DNA of 64,000 nucleotides from Methanomassiliicoccaceae archaeon DOK. Lineage in GTDB: Archaea > Thermoplasmatota > Thermoplasmata > Methanomassiliicoccales > Methanomethylophilaceae. Below, piece by piece: positions 51,113-59,117 of this stretch (its first letter is position 1; each line of letters opens with the position of its first letter). The notes beneath the pieces were generated by a model. It did no database searches. It saw only the letters and a program-made list of their open reading frames with translations, and was not told where the DNA came from. The stretch spans positions 124,001 through 188,000 of the forward strand of contig CP047880.1 of the NCBI GenBank assembly GCA_009911715.1, read 5' to 3'. The position numbers were made by a program, and so were the translations under genes.

Positions 51113-52129
51113 ATGGCTTGCACATGCGGATGCGGCAACAGTTACGACTTCAGGCCCATAGGCCATTGGATATGCCACAGGTGTCATGCGATCAACGACG
51201 CCGGCCCTTACGGCAGTCAGAGGCGGAGCAGCGTCATGGATCCCGACGAGGTGGACCGGATGGTCGTGGAGGGCATCGAGTTCGCAGAGCATGCCGACGC
51301 ATCCGTGAGGGCGCATCCGGATTCATGGCAGGCGTGGTATTCGCTCGGAGCCACCTACGCCGCACGCGGCAATCTCATGGAGGCGGGGCTGGTCTGGACG
51401 AAGGCGGGGACCCTCGCAGGAACCGACGACGTGCTCGAGAAGCTCGTGGAACGCTGCTCCGAAAGGATGTCAGGATGTCTGTCGACGGTCGTCAAGAGCG
51501 GAGGGAAGACCAACCAGCCTTACATGTACGGCTTGGAGCACATGGCCCTAAGCCGCTTGGGAGGGCGTGTCTCATTCTGCAGGCGCACGTACGATGGTGT
51601 CTGCAGGGAGATAACCGGCATGCCGCCCAGAGAGGCCTTCGGGCTCAGGAACATGGCCTCGCTGATCCTGTTGCAGAGGACGATGGTCCTTCCGGACATC
51701 CGTGAGCATGTGCCGCTGCTCAGAACGGTGGTCGAAGATGCGGACGTCTTCCGCGAAGCATCCAAAAAGGGCTCTAATCCGATCAAGCGGATGATCTCCA
51801 GGAAGTCCTCCGAGTACACAGACCATCTCTCCGAGCCGTACCGTCTGGCCTTGGATGAGGTGGAGGGGGCCATCTCCGGTGTCGGCTCCGAAGAGCTGGA
51901 CCGTCTCGCGTCTCTTCAACGTGACGACGGCACCGCCGCATTCGTGGGCAGGCTGTCCGCAGCCGTGAAAGCCGGTGCCGAGGTGGCGTATCTCCGCGCT
52001 ACCAAGGCAGGTCAGTCCGAGATATCGGAAAAGGAGTCGGAGATGAGGGCGGACATCGACGCGTACGTGTCCATGTACATGTCAGGAGACGCCTCTGTCG
52101 TCAACGATCCGCCGATTTACATCGGCTGA
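51113..52129 (+). CDS. Zinc-ribbon protein with TPR-like helical repeats
   Basis: The 338-residue protein starts with a Cys-rich ribbon (ACTCGCGNSY...WICHRCHAIN, residues 2-27). A TPR-like unit follows (HPDSWQAWYSLGATYAARGN, LMEAGLVWTKAGTLAG), then mostly helical sequence with basic patches (KKGSNPIKRMISRKSSEY). No catalytic motif, membrane helix or known family was recognised. It could be a scaffold. It is transcribed from its own promoter and converges on the ferritin gene. Confidence 0.65.
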   Translation: MACTCGCGNSYDFRPIGHWICHRCHAINDAGPYGSQRRSSVMDPDEVDRMVVEGIEFAEHADASVRAHPDSWQAWYSLGATYAARGNLMEAGLVWTKAGTLAGTDDVLEKLVERCSERMSGCLSTVVKSGGKTNQPYMYGLEHMALSRLGGRVSFCRRTYDGVCREITGMPPREAFGLRNMASLILLQRTMVLPDIREHVPLLRTVVEDADVFREASKKGSNPIKRMISRKSSEYTDHLSEPYRLALDEVEGAISGVGSEELDRLASLQRDDGTAAFVGRLSAAVKAGAEVAYLRATKAGQSEISEKESEMRADIDAYVSMYMSGDASVVNDPPIYIG

Positions 52130-52147
52130 GAGCCGATTGGGGTTTGA

Positions 52148-52165
52148 GGCCGGGTGTCCCCGGCC
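52148..52165. terminator. Bidirectional hairpin between convergent genes
   Basis: GGCCGGG (52148-52154) pairs with CCCGGCC (52159-52165), between the TPR-like gene and ferritin. Confidence 0.55.
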
Positions 52166-52171
52166 ACGGGA

Positions 52172-52666
52172 TCACTCGGATGCCCTGGATTTCATCTCGC
52201 TGTCGAGGTGGTAGAGGCCGAATCCGCCTTCCTTGGCGAAGAGCTGGTATTTGTCCACCAGTCCCTTGGCGTTCTTCTCCTCCTCGCACTGCTCGGCGAT
52301 GAACCATTCCATGAACTGCATCGTGCGGTAGTCCTTCGCCTCGATGGCAGCGGCGTAGATCGCATGGATCAGTGATGTCACGTACTGCTCATGCTCGTAG
52401 GCGACCTTGAGGGGGTCGTCCAGCTCGGAGTAGGTCTTGTCAGGTTTGGCGATGGCCTCCAGGACGACCTTCTGGTCGTTGTCGTGGAGGTAGCGGTAGA
52501 TCCTCATCCCGTGCTCCATCTCCTCGGCGGCCTGCACCTCGAACCAGTGGGCGAAGCCGTCCAGGTTCCTGTCGGTGTAGAAGTTGGCCATGTCGAGGTA
52601 GAGGTACGCCGAGTACATCTCCTTGTTGATCTGGTCGTTAAGAAGCTCATATACTTTCTTGTCCAT
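52172..52666 (-). CDS. ftnA: Ferritin
   Basis: This 164-residue ferritin has the four-helix core with ferroxidase ligands visible in DQINKEMYSAYLYLDMANFY (Glu), WFEVQAAEEMEHGMRIYRYL (E-x-x-H) and WFIAEQCEEEKNAKGLVDKY. It oxidises Fe(II) and stores iron as a mineral core in a 24-mer. ATG 52666 is chosen because GGAGAAGTGAAG lies upstream. The coding sequence ends near a hairpin shared with the convergent gene. Confidence 0.94.
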   Translation of the reverse strand: MDKKVYELLNDQINKEMYSAYLYLDMANFYTDRNLDGFAHWFEVQAAEEMEHGMRIYRYLHDNDQKVVLEAIAKPDKTYSELDDPLKVAYEHEQYVTSLIHAIYAAAIEAKDYRTMQFMEWFIAEQCEEEKNAKGLVDKYQLFAKEGGFGLYHLDSEMKSRASE

Positions 52667-52765
52667 GTTCTTCACTTCTCCTCCGACGACTGTATTCCGA
52701 GGGGTGGATGGGCAGCGACCGATAAACGGGTGTCGGTCGTCCGGCACATGCCGGACGGCTATGGA

Positions 52766-52981
52766 TCACCTCTTGTTCAGCTCATCTGCGACCTCTTCCA
52801 GGTCGGCGGGGATGATGGGCTTTCCCTCGGCCTTCCTCTTCATATGTCCGCCCGGGCCGCCGCGGTCGATCCTCGCCTTCTCGAGGCATTCGGGGTCGTC
52901 GCAGACGAACGCGGCGTAGACGATGTTCTTGCAGGGTTTGCCGCAGTACTCGCAGACGTAGTCTTCCAGGTTCAGTACCAT
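52766..52981 (-). CDS. Small zinc-ribbon hypothetical protein
   Basis: The 71-residue protein has two cysteine pairs, YVCEYCGKPCKNIVYAAFVC and DDPECLEKARIDRGGPGGHM, then a charged KRKAEGKPIIPADLEEVADE tail. It may bind one zinc ion. I do not recognise the family. It is followed, about 100 bp away, by the ferritin gene on the same strand. Confidence 0.65.
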   Translation of the reverse strand: MVLNLEDYVCEYCGKPCKNIVYAAFVCDDPECLEKARIDRGGPGGHMKRKAEGKPIIPADLEEVADELNKR

Positions 52982-53091
52982 GCGTCCGTAATCTCGGAAT
53001 GGGGATTAAAATTAGTCGGAGCTGGATCGTCCAGTCCGAATGGGCTGTCCGAAGGGCGGGACCGTCGCACGGCTCCCGCCCTCGGTACACA

Positions 53092-53892
53092 TCAGTTTAT
53101 GTCCATCGAGAACTGGATTGCGGGAGCGGAGTGGGTGAGGCATCCCATCGAGACGATGTCGGCCTTTCCGATGTACTCGGGGATCCTCTCGATGGTCATG
53201 TCGCCGGAGGCCTCGACCAGGATGCGGTCGTTGACCTTCCTCACGGCGTCGCGGATCTCCCCGGTGAGCTCGGGGCCGACGTTGTCTGCCATGATTATGT
53301 CCGCGCCCATCTCGGCGGCGGTCACGGCGTCTGCGACGTTGTCCACCTCGACCTCGACCTTGAGCGAGAAGGACGCTTTGGCGACCTTCTCCATCGCCGT
53401 CTTGACGGATCCGCAGGCGCGAATGTGGTTGTCCTTCACGAGGATCATGGAGTCCAGGTCGGCCCTGTGGGGGTCCCCTCCGGCGACCGCCACCGCCTTC
53501 TTCTGGAGCGGTCCGAATCCGGGCACGGTCTTGCGGGTGGCCGCGACGATCAGCTTCCCGTCGGCGGCCTCGACCGCACGGGCGGTGAGCGTGGCGACGC
53601 CGCTCATCGTCATGAGTATGTTGAGGGCGGTCCTCTCGGCGGTGATCATGCCGGCCAGCGGTCCGGATACGGACATGATGCGGGAACCCGCTTTGACGCG
53701 GTCCCCGTCCCTGTACATGGATGTCGCGTCCGCGCCGACGATGGCGAAGACCTCCTCGGCCTCCTCGATCCCGGCGACGACTGCATCTGCCTCGCAGGTG
53801 ATGTATGCGGTGCCATCGGTGTCCGGGACGGTCAGGCGTGTGGTGACGTCGCCCTTCCCGACATCGGCTTTGAGAAACGCTCCCAGGTCCAT
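53092..53892 (-). CDS. nadC: Nicotinate-nucleotide pyrophosphorylase NadC
   Basis: The 266-residue enzyme converts quinolinate and PRPP to nicotinate mononucleotide in NAD synthesis. Seen are GKGDVTTRLTVP, ERTALNILMTMSGVATLTAR, ATRKTVPGFGPLQKKAVAVA, GGDPHRADLDSMILVKDNHI and the KVEVEVDNVADAVTAAEMGA / ILVEASGDMTIERIPEYIGK barrel strands. ATG 53892 lies 3 bp past the beta-CASP stop; the pair is probably one transcript. Confidence 0.95.
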   Translation of the reverse strand: MDLGAFLKADVGKGDVTTRLTVPDTDGTAYITCEADAVVAGIEEAEEVFAIVGADATSMYRDGDRVKAGSRIMSVSGPLAGMITAERTALNILMTMSGVATLTARAVEAADGKLIVAATRKTVPGFGPLQKKAVAVAGGDPHRADLDSMILVKDNHIRACGSVKTAMEKVAKASFSLKVEVEVDNVADAVTAAEMGADIIMADNVGPELTGEIRDAVRKVNDRILVEASGDMTIERIPEYIGKADIVSMGCLTHSAPAIQFSMDIN

Positions 53893-53894
53893 GT

Positions 53895-55129
53895 TCACAC
53901 GTCCAGCTCGAACTCCTCGCCGGTCTGGGGGAGGATGACGTTGTAGTCGCTGAGGTCGTCGAGGAACGCCTCCCTGTTCTCGGAGTGCATGATGATGACG
54001 TTGTCGGGGTCGCATCCCTTGACGAAGTCGACGATCTGGCTGTGGTCGGCGTGGGCGGAGAAGTCGTACTTCTGGAGCTCGCACTCGATCTTGACGATCT
54101 CGCCGTCGATGCTGACGCAGCCCTGCTCCATGAGCATCCTGCCGTTGGTGTCCTCCGCCTGGTATCCGACCAGGAGGATGGCGCTCTTGGGGTCGTTCCT
54201 GAGCTGGTTGAGGTACCTGAGGACCGGTCCTCCGTCGAGCATTCCGCCGGTGGTGACGATGATCTGTCCCTTGATCGCGGCGTCTCTGTTGGCGGGCCTC
54301 CTGACCTCGTGGAATCTCTTCTTGGCGTTCCTAAGCTGCCTGGCGTCCCTGAGGTACTCAGGGTAGTCCAGGAACAGGCGGGTCACGGCCCTTCCCATTC
54401 CATCGACCCACATCTCGTAGCCGAGGTCCTTCAGCAGGAGCATGATCTCCTGGGTCCTTCCGACTGCGAAGCAGGGGATCAGGACGGTCCCGCCACGGTC
54501 GATGACCTCGTCGATCTTCGCGATGAAGTCCTCCTCGGTCTGCTTTCTCGGAGGGTGGTTGCGTCCACCGTAGGTTCCCTCGATGAAGAGGTTGGTGCAG
54601 TCCCTGGGCTTGGCTCCGCCGACGAGCCTCTGGGTCTCGGTGTGGATGTCTCCGGAGTAGATGGTGGTGCTGTCGCGGCTGAACTCGAACATCGCGGCAC
54701 CGGGGATGTGTCCGGCGTCGAGCATGCTGACGTCCACGTGGTTGATCGTTATGTCGTCCCCGTAGGTCATGGGGACCACGCTCTGCATCGTCTTCTCGAT
54801 GTCGTCCATCGAGTAGGGCTGGACGTAGTCCTCCGCCTTGGCGATCTTGAGCGTGTCTTTCATCATGAGCTCGGAGATCTCAGCGGTGAGCGGGGTGGTG
54901 AACAGGTCGCACCTGTCCCTTCCGACGACCTGGGGCACCATGCCGCAGTGGTCGAGGTGGGAGTGGGTTAGGAACATGTAGTCGATCTTCGGTGCAGGGA
55001 TGGGGAACTCCGGGGGTTTAGTGGGGCTAAGTCCGTACTCCACCAGGACGGTCATGCGTCCCCCTCCATCGTCATTCCCATGCGGCCGACCATGTCAGCG
55101 CCGCCGAGGAACTTGAATCTCATTTTCAT
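53895..55129 (-). CDS. Beta-CASP metallo-beta-lactamase ribonuclease, frame break near N-terminus
   Basis: The long frame (ATG 55055 down) encodes 386 residues. It has FLTHSHLDHCGMVPQVVGRD (HxHxDH metal site), IYSGDIHTET, the beta-CASP region (GTYGGRNHPPRKQTEEDFIA, PCFAVGRTQEIMLLLKDLGY) and YDFSAHADHSQIVDFVKGCD. These are RNA-processing nucleases of the archaeal CPSF/aRNase J group. The expected N-terminal strand (MKMRFKFLGGADMVGRMGMT) lies just upstream in a different frame (ATG 55129, after AGGAGATGA, to TGA 55052). One extra G in the GGGGG run at 55060-55064 would join them. Confidence 0.85.
55060..55064 (-). other. G-run at the beta-CASP frame break
   Basis: On the minus strand the first frame reads ATG GAG GGG GAC GCA TGA, and the second starts ATG ACC inside the last codons. 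A -1 slip or one added G on this five-G run yields the continuous junction MTMEGGRMTVLVEYGL. Confidence 0.6.
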
Positions 55130-55473
55130 TCGTCTCATCTCCTTTTCGTAATGCCTCCGAGGAGGGCTTTGTGAAAGGGGGCGAACCCCCCTTGACTGTG
55201 ATTGATGATACAGGATGCGCATCCCGTATTATAAGGATGTAAAAAGGGTAGCGGGAATCCATATATCAACTTTGGGGGAGAACCTTCAGTAATGGACACT
55301 GTCAGTTCAACATAGCCAGACATCCCTAAACGGGGGTTCAACGGACGAACGCGTTCCGATATGGATGAACGTTTAATCCAGGGTCATGTGCGGATGCGAA
55401 TGAGCCAGACGTTCCAGTTTCACGCACTCGCGCGTGATAACCGTTAAATGTGCCATCAGCCTTATAGCGGGGC
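55130..55473. promoter_or_regulatory. Divergent promoter region with structured beta-CASP leader
   Basis: The 344-bp gap serves two genes. On the minus strand a TATA-like TTATAAT (about 55228-55235) is followed by a GGGGG-UUCG-CCCCC hairpin (minus-strand reading of 55177-55190) and a small CCTC/GAGG hairpin (~55154-55165). They lie in what would be a leader of some 75-80 nt for the beta-CASP gene. On the + strand GTTAAATG (55443-55450) lies 23 nt before ATG 55474. No credible gene was seen. Confidence 0.45.
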
Positions 55474-57972
55474 ATGGGAGCGCTCGATAAGAGGATATTC
55501 AGCGGCGTGGCTATAGTGTCCGCGTTGCTCTTCGTCGTGGCGGCGGTGATGCTCCTCGCCAACGGTGGCGAGGTGGTCGACGACGCCAACGACATCGCAC
55601 TATACATCGTGACCGTGGCCGGGATCATGGCCGTCGTTTATGCCGTGGCCCTGATGATGGACCGTTCCAGCTTCGTCAGGACCATGAGCGGTGTGCTCAC
55701 GGCGATAGCAGGCATAATGTTCCTGGCCGTTCCGTTCGTCGGCGAGAGCACAGGCATGCTTCTCGCGGCGGCGTCCATCGTCGCCGCCATAGCGATCGTC
55801 GCCGACATGCTCGCCCTCTGGGTGTCGCGCATATACGGTGCCATGTACGTGGCCGCCGTCCTCGCCGCGGTCGATCTCGCGATGGGCGTACTCTACTTCG
55901 CCGGCAGCCCCCAGATCACTTATCACGCAATCACGTTCATAGCGTTCGGAGTCTGGCTCGCCCTCTCCGCATACGTCACAGGCTTCGTGAAGGTCGAGTC
56001 CGCGGTCAAGACCAGGGAAGTCAAGGAGGACAAGCAGTCCAACAAGGCCAGCAAACCCCAGGCTAAGAACACGAAGGCCACGAAGAAGGCCAAGAAGCCC
56101 GAGAAGAGGCCCGAGGAGAAGCCGAAGACGGCGGAAGTCCCCAAGGACGAGGCCAAGGAGGCTCCGAAGGAGGAGCCCAAGGCCGCGGAACCCAAGAGGG
56201 AGGAGGCCCCCAAGGAGGAGCCCAAGTCCGAGCCGGCAGCCGAGGAGAAACCCAAACAGAGGCCCGCACCCAGGCCGGTAACTCTTCCGAACAGGCAGAA
56301 GCCCGAGGAGAAGCCGAAGACGGCGGAAGTCCCCAAGGACGAGGCCAAGGAGGCTCCGAAGGAGGAGCCCAAGGCCGCGGAACCCAAGAGGGAGGAGGCC
56401 CCCAAGGAGGAGCCGAAGTCCGAGCCCGTCGGAGAGAAGAAGGCCGCCGAGAGCGCTGACGGCCAGAAGCCCCCTGCGAAGTCCATGAACGACTTCATGA
56501 AGAAGCTCATGTCCTCGGAGAACGCCAACAGGGTCAAACACGACGCTCCGAGAGAGGTTCCCAAGGAGGAGCCCAAGGCCGCGGAACCCAAGAGGGAGGA
56601 GGCCCCCAAGGAGGAGCCGAAGTCCGAGCCCGTCATCGAGCAGACCGCTGTCCGCGAGGTCTCGGAGCCTGTCGTCGAGGAGCAGCCCGTCATCGTCGAG
56701 GAGCAGCTCGAGGATGTCGCTGTCGAGGAGCCCATCGTTGAAACAATCGAGGAGCCGGAGGGGGCCCCCATCGAGGATACCCCAGAGCCAGAGGAACACG
56801 AGTCTGAGGAGTCTGCAGTGGAGGCCGTCGTAGCCGAGCCGATCCAGGACGTTGTCATGGACGAGGCCTCCGAGGAGCCCGAAGCCGTCCCCGAGGATTC
56901 CGTCCCGGAGCCCGTCGTCATCGAGCAGGAGCCCGAGGAAATCACAACGGAGGAGCCTGCCGAGTCCCAGCCCGACTGGTCCATGGTGAGCCATGACGCA
57001 TCACAGGTGGACGAGCCTGTCGAGGACATGGCTGACGACGTATCCGACGAACAGGAGGCAGTCGAGGAGACCGTCCCCGAGGAACCGGTCGTCCAGGAGG
57101 AGTCCGAGCCCGTCATCGACGAGCCAGAGGCCGCGTATCCGGACGATGCCGAAGAGGCAGCAGAGGATGCACCGATCCAGGAGGCCGTCGTAGCCGAGGC
57201 CGTCATTGAGCAGGAGATTCAGCCCGAGGCCGAGGTCATTGCCGAGGAGCCAATCACCGAAGCCATTGACGAGTCCGAGGAAGCTCCAGTCGAGGAGCAG
57301 GCAGGCGAACCGGTCGATGCTTCCACAGCAGACGAGGCCTCCGAGGAGCCCGAAGCCGTCCCCGAGGAGCCTGCCGAGTCCCAGCCCGACTGGTCCATGG
57401 TGAGCCATGACGCATCGCAGGTGGACGAGCCCGCCGAGGAGCCAATCACCGAAGCCATCGACGAGCCCGAGGAAGCTCCAGTCGAGGAGCCTGTCATGCA
57501 GGAGTCCGAGATGCCTTCCGAGAATGTCGCAGAGGCGCCCGAGCAGATCGTCGAGCCCGAGGCCCCGCAGCAGAGTTCCGAGCAGATCCAGTCATCCGGA
57601 GAGATGGACGTCGAGTCCGGGGCTGTCACGGAATCAGGAGAGGAGGTCCTCGGCGAGGACCTGTACACGGACTACTCGCCCGAGGCGGTCGTCCGCAGAG
57701 CGGCATGGAACAAGGGCCTGAGATGCAGGCGCGGATACGGACCTTACAACATCCCGGTCGCCTTCGTGAAGGGCAAGGTCGCCGTATTCGTCGACGACGG
57801 GGACGCCGACACATCCATCGACTCCAAGCTGAGGGAAGAGGGATGGACGGTCCTCAGGTACGATTCGTCCACGATCACCGACGGAAAGGCCCAGGGGGAG
57901 GAGATCGCCGCGGCGGTCAAGTCCAACCTGCGCAGCGCCAAGGCCGCTTCCAAGAAGAAGTCCAGGAAGTGA
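55474..57972 (+). CDS. Membrane protein with acidic repeat linker and Vsr/DUF559-like domain
   Basis: The 832-residue protein has three parts. Residues ~8-180 contain about six membrane helices. Residues ~185-725 are a low-complexity linker rich in Glu, Pro, Lys and Ala. Its first part repeats PKAAEPKREEAPKEEPKSEP; its second part is very acidic and includes two copies of AESQPDWSMVSHDASQVDEP. Residues ~730-820 (SPEAVVRRAAWNKGLRCRRG, KGKVAVFVDDGDAD, LREEGWTVLRYD) resemble the Vsr/DUF559 endonuclease fold, but the usual PDIVF aspartate is replaced (IPVAFV), so it may be catalytically dead. The function is unknown; the C-terminal domain is probably cytoplasmic. Confidence 0.75.
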   Translation: MGALDKRIFSGVAIVSALLFVVAAVMLLANGGEVVDDANDIALYIVTVAGIMAVVYAVALMMDRSSFVRTMSGVLTAIAGIMFLAVPFVGESTGMLLAAASIVAAIAIVADMLALWVSRIYGAMYVAAVLAAVDLAMGVLYFAGSPQITYHAITFIAFGVWLALSAYVTGFVKVESAVKTREVKEDKQSNKASKPQAKNTKATKKAKKPEKRPEEKPKTAEVPKDEAKEAPKEEPKAAEPKREEAPKEEPKSEPAAEEKPKQRPAPRPVTLPNRQKPEEKPKTAEVPKDEAKEAPKEEPKAAEPKREEAPKEEPKSEPVGEKKAAESADGQKPPAKSMNDFMKKLMSSENANRVKHDAPREVPKEEPKAAEPKREEAPKEEPKSEPVIEQTAVREVSEPVVEEQPVIVEEQLEDVAVEEPIVETIEEPEGAPIEDTPEPEEHESEESAVEAVVAEPIQDVVMDEASEEPEAVPEDSVPEPVVIEQEPEEITTEEPAESQPDWSMVSHDASQVDEPVEDMADDVSDEQEAVEETVPEEPVVQEESEPVIDEPEAAYPDDAEEAAEDAPIQEAVVAEAVIEQEIQPEAEVIAEEPITEAIDESEEAPVEEQAGEPVDASTADEASEEPEAVPEEPAESQPDWSMVSHDASQVDEPAEEPITEAIDEPEEAPVEEPVMQESEMPSENVAEAPEQIVEPEAPQQSSEQIQSSGEMDVESGAVTESGEEVLGEDLYTDYSPEAVVRRAAWNKGLRCRRGYGPYNIPVAFVKGKVAVFVDDGDADTSIDSKLREEGWTVLRYDSSTITDGKAQGEEIAAAVKSNLRSAKAASKKKSRK
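56109..56414 (+). repeat. Exact 114-bp direct repeat in the linker
   Basis: 56109-56222 and 56301-56414 are identical (offset 192 nt). A third, shorter copy begins near 56562. The identity at the DNA level points to recent duplication or continuing conversion. Confidence 0.85.
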
Positions 57973-58041
57973 CGTCAAACGACGGGGGCATCCCCCGTCT
58001 TCCCCCTTATATTTTAGTCGCACACGGACGTGCGCTATCTC

Positions 58042-58049
58042 TTTATAGG
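58042..58049 (+). promoter_or_regulatory. TATA box of the TFS-PCNA transcript
   Basis: TTTATAGG lies 32 nt before ATG 58082, with a GAGG ribosome-binding sequence in between. Confidence 0.5.
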
Positions 58050-58081
58050 GACATTCAATCCACCCGCTAGAGGCTGATAAA

Positions 58082-58381
58082 ATGTTTTGTCCATCATGCG
58101 GATCGATGATGTTCCCGAAGGAGGGGAAGTACGTCTGCAACTCCTGCGGTGCCACCAAGGACATCGGGGAGAAGGCCGAAGTCATCGTGACGGATTCAAA
58201 GGACAGGATGATGAGGGTCATCGAGGATGACGTCGCCACCCTTCCCAAGACGCGTATCCTTTGTCCGGAGTGCGGACACACAGAGGCATTCTTCGTCATC
58301 AGGCAGACGCGTGCCGCGGATGAGCCTGAGACCAGGATCTACCGTTGCTGCAAGTGCAACCACTCCTGGAGGGAGTACTGA
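58082..58381 (+). CDS. tfs: Transcription factor S
   Basis: The 99-residue protein has an N-terminal zinc ribbon (FCPSCGSMMFPKEGKYVCNSC) and a C-terminal ribbon (CPECGHTEAFFVIRQTRAAD, YRCCKCNHSWREY). The acidic DE pair in RAADEPETRIY is the TFIIS-type catalytic hairpin that triggers RNA cleavage by stalled RNA polymerase. The length is typical. The stop overlaps the PCNA start by one base (TGATG). Confidence 0.95.
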   Translation: MFCPSCGSMMFPKEGKYVCNSCGATKDIGEKAEVIVTDSKDRMMRVIEDDVATLPKTRILCPECGHTEAFFVIRQTRAADEPETRIYRCCKCNHSWREY

Positions 58382-59115
58382 TGTTCAGTGCGGACCTCAA
58401 GTCCGACACCCTGAAGGGTCTGGTGAACATCATATCCACGCTCATCGACGAAGTCAAGTTCACAATCACGCCAGAGGGGATGACCCTCAAGGCTGTCGAC
58501 GCCGCCCATGTCGCGATGATCGAGATGGAGGTAGAGAAGTGCGCGTTCGACAAGTACGAGGCAGAGGACTGCGAGATAGGCCTCGACCTCGACAAGGTCA
58601 AGGACGTTCTGAAGCTCGCCGCATCCGGCGACGTCATCGGAATGGAGCAGGACGACACCCACGGCAGGCTCGTGTTCAAGGTCGGCAACATCACCAGGCG
58701 CATGAACCTGGTCGACACGACAACAATGAGCGACCCCAAGGTCCCCCAGCTGTCCCTCACCGCCAAGATCAGCCTGCCGGTGGACGAGCTCCAGAAGGGC
58801 ATCCGTGCGGCGGACAAGATCTCGGACCACATCACGCTCAAGGCCGGCCCCGGGTACTTCGACATGTTCTGCGAGGGGGACACCGACTCAGTGAGCCTCC
58901 ATCTGGACGGGGCGTCCGTCGAGGTGGACTCGGACTCCGAGGTCTGCAGCATGTTCCCGCTCGACTACTTCTCCAACATCATCAAGGCCATCCCCGCCGG
59001 AACGACGGTCATGGTAGAGCTCGACAACGACTACCCCGTCAAGCTCGTGTTCTCGCTGGCCGACGGAAACGCCAGGGTCAACTACCTCCTGGCACCCAGG
59101 ATTGAGAGCGAGTGA
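58381..59115 (+). CDS. pcn: DNA polymerase sliding clamp PCNA
   Basis: The 244-residue PCNA has two similar domains: FSADLKSDTLKGLVNIISTL, VKFTITPEGMTLKAVDAAHV, LDLDKVKDVLKLAASGDVIG, the linker and MFPLDYFSNIIKAIPAGTTV. It forms a trimeric ring that tethers polymerase and repair enzymes to DNA. Translational coupling to TFS links transcript cleavage and replication genes. It overlaps the next gene region by 4 bp if that starts at GTG 59112. Confidence 0.96.
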   Translation: MFSADLKSDTLKGLVNIISTLIDEVKFTITPEGMTLKAVDAAHVAMIEMEVEKCAFDKYEAEDCEIGLDLDKVKDVLKLAASGDVIGMEQDDTHGRLVFKVGNITRRMNLVDTTTMSDPKVPQLSLTAKISLPVDELQKGIRAADKISDHITLKAGPGYFDMFCEGDTDSVSLHLDGASVEVDSDSEVCSMFPLDYFSNIIKAIPAGTTVMVELDNDYPVKLVFSLADGNARVNYLLAPRIESE

Positions 59116-59117
59116 CC

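Noticed and set aside
55135-55341. 68-residue minus-strand frame before the beta-CASP gene
   Set aside because: It overlaps the promoter and leader hairpins and has no ribosome-binding sequence or recognisable sequence.
56109-56640. CRISPR-like repeat array
   Set aside because: The repeats are in-frame coding duplications of unequal spacing within one protein, not short palindromic repeats with unique spacers.
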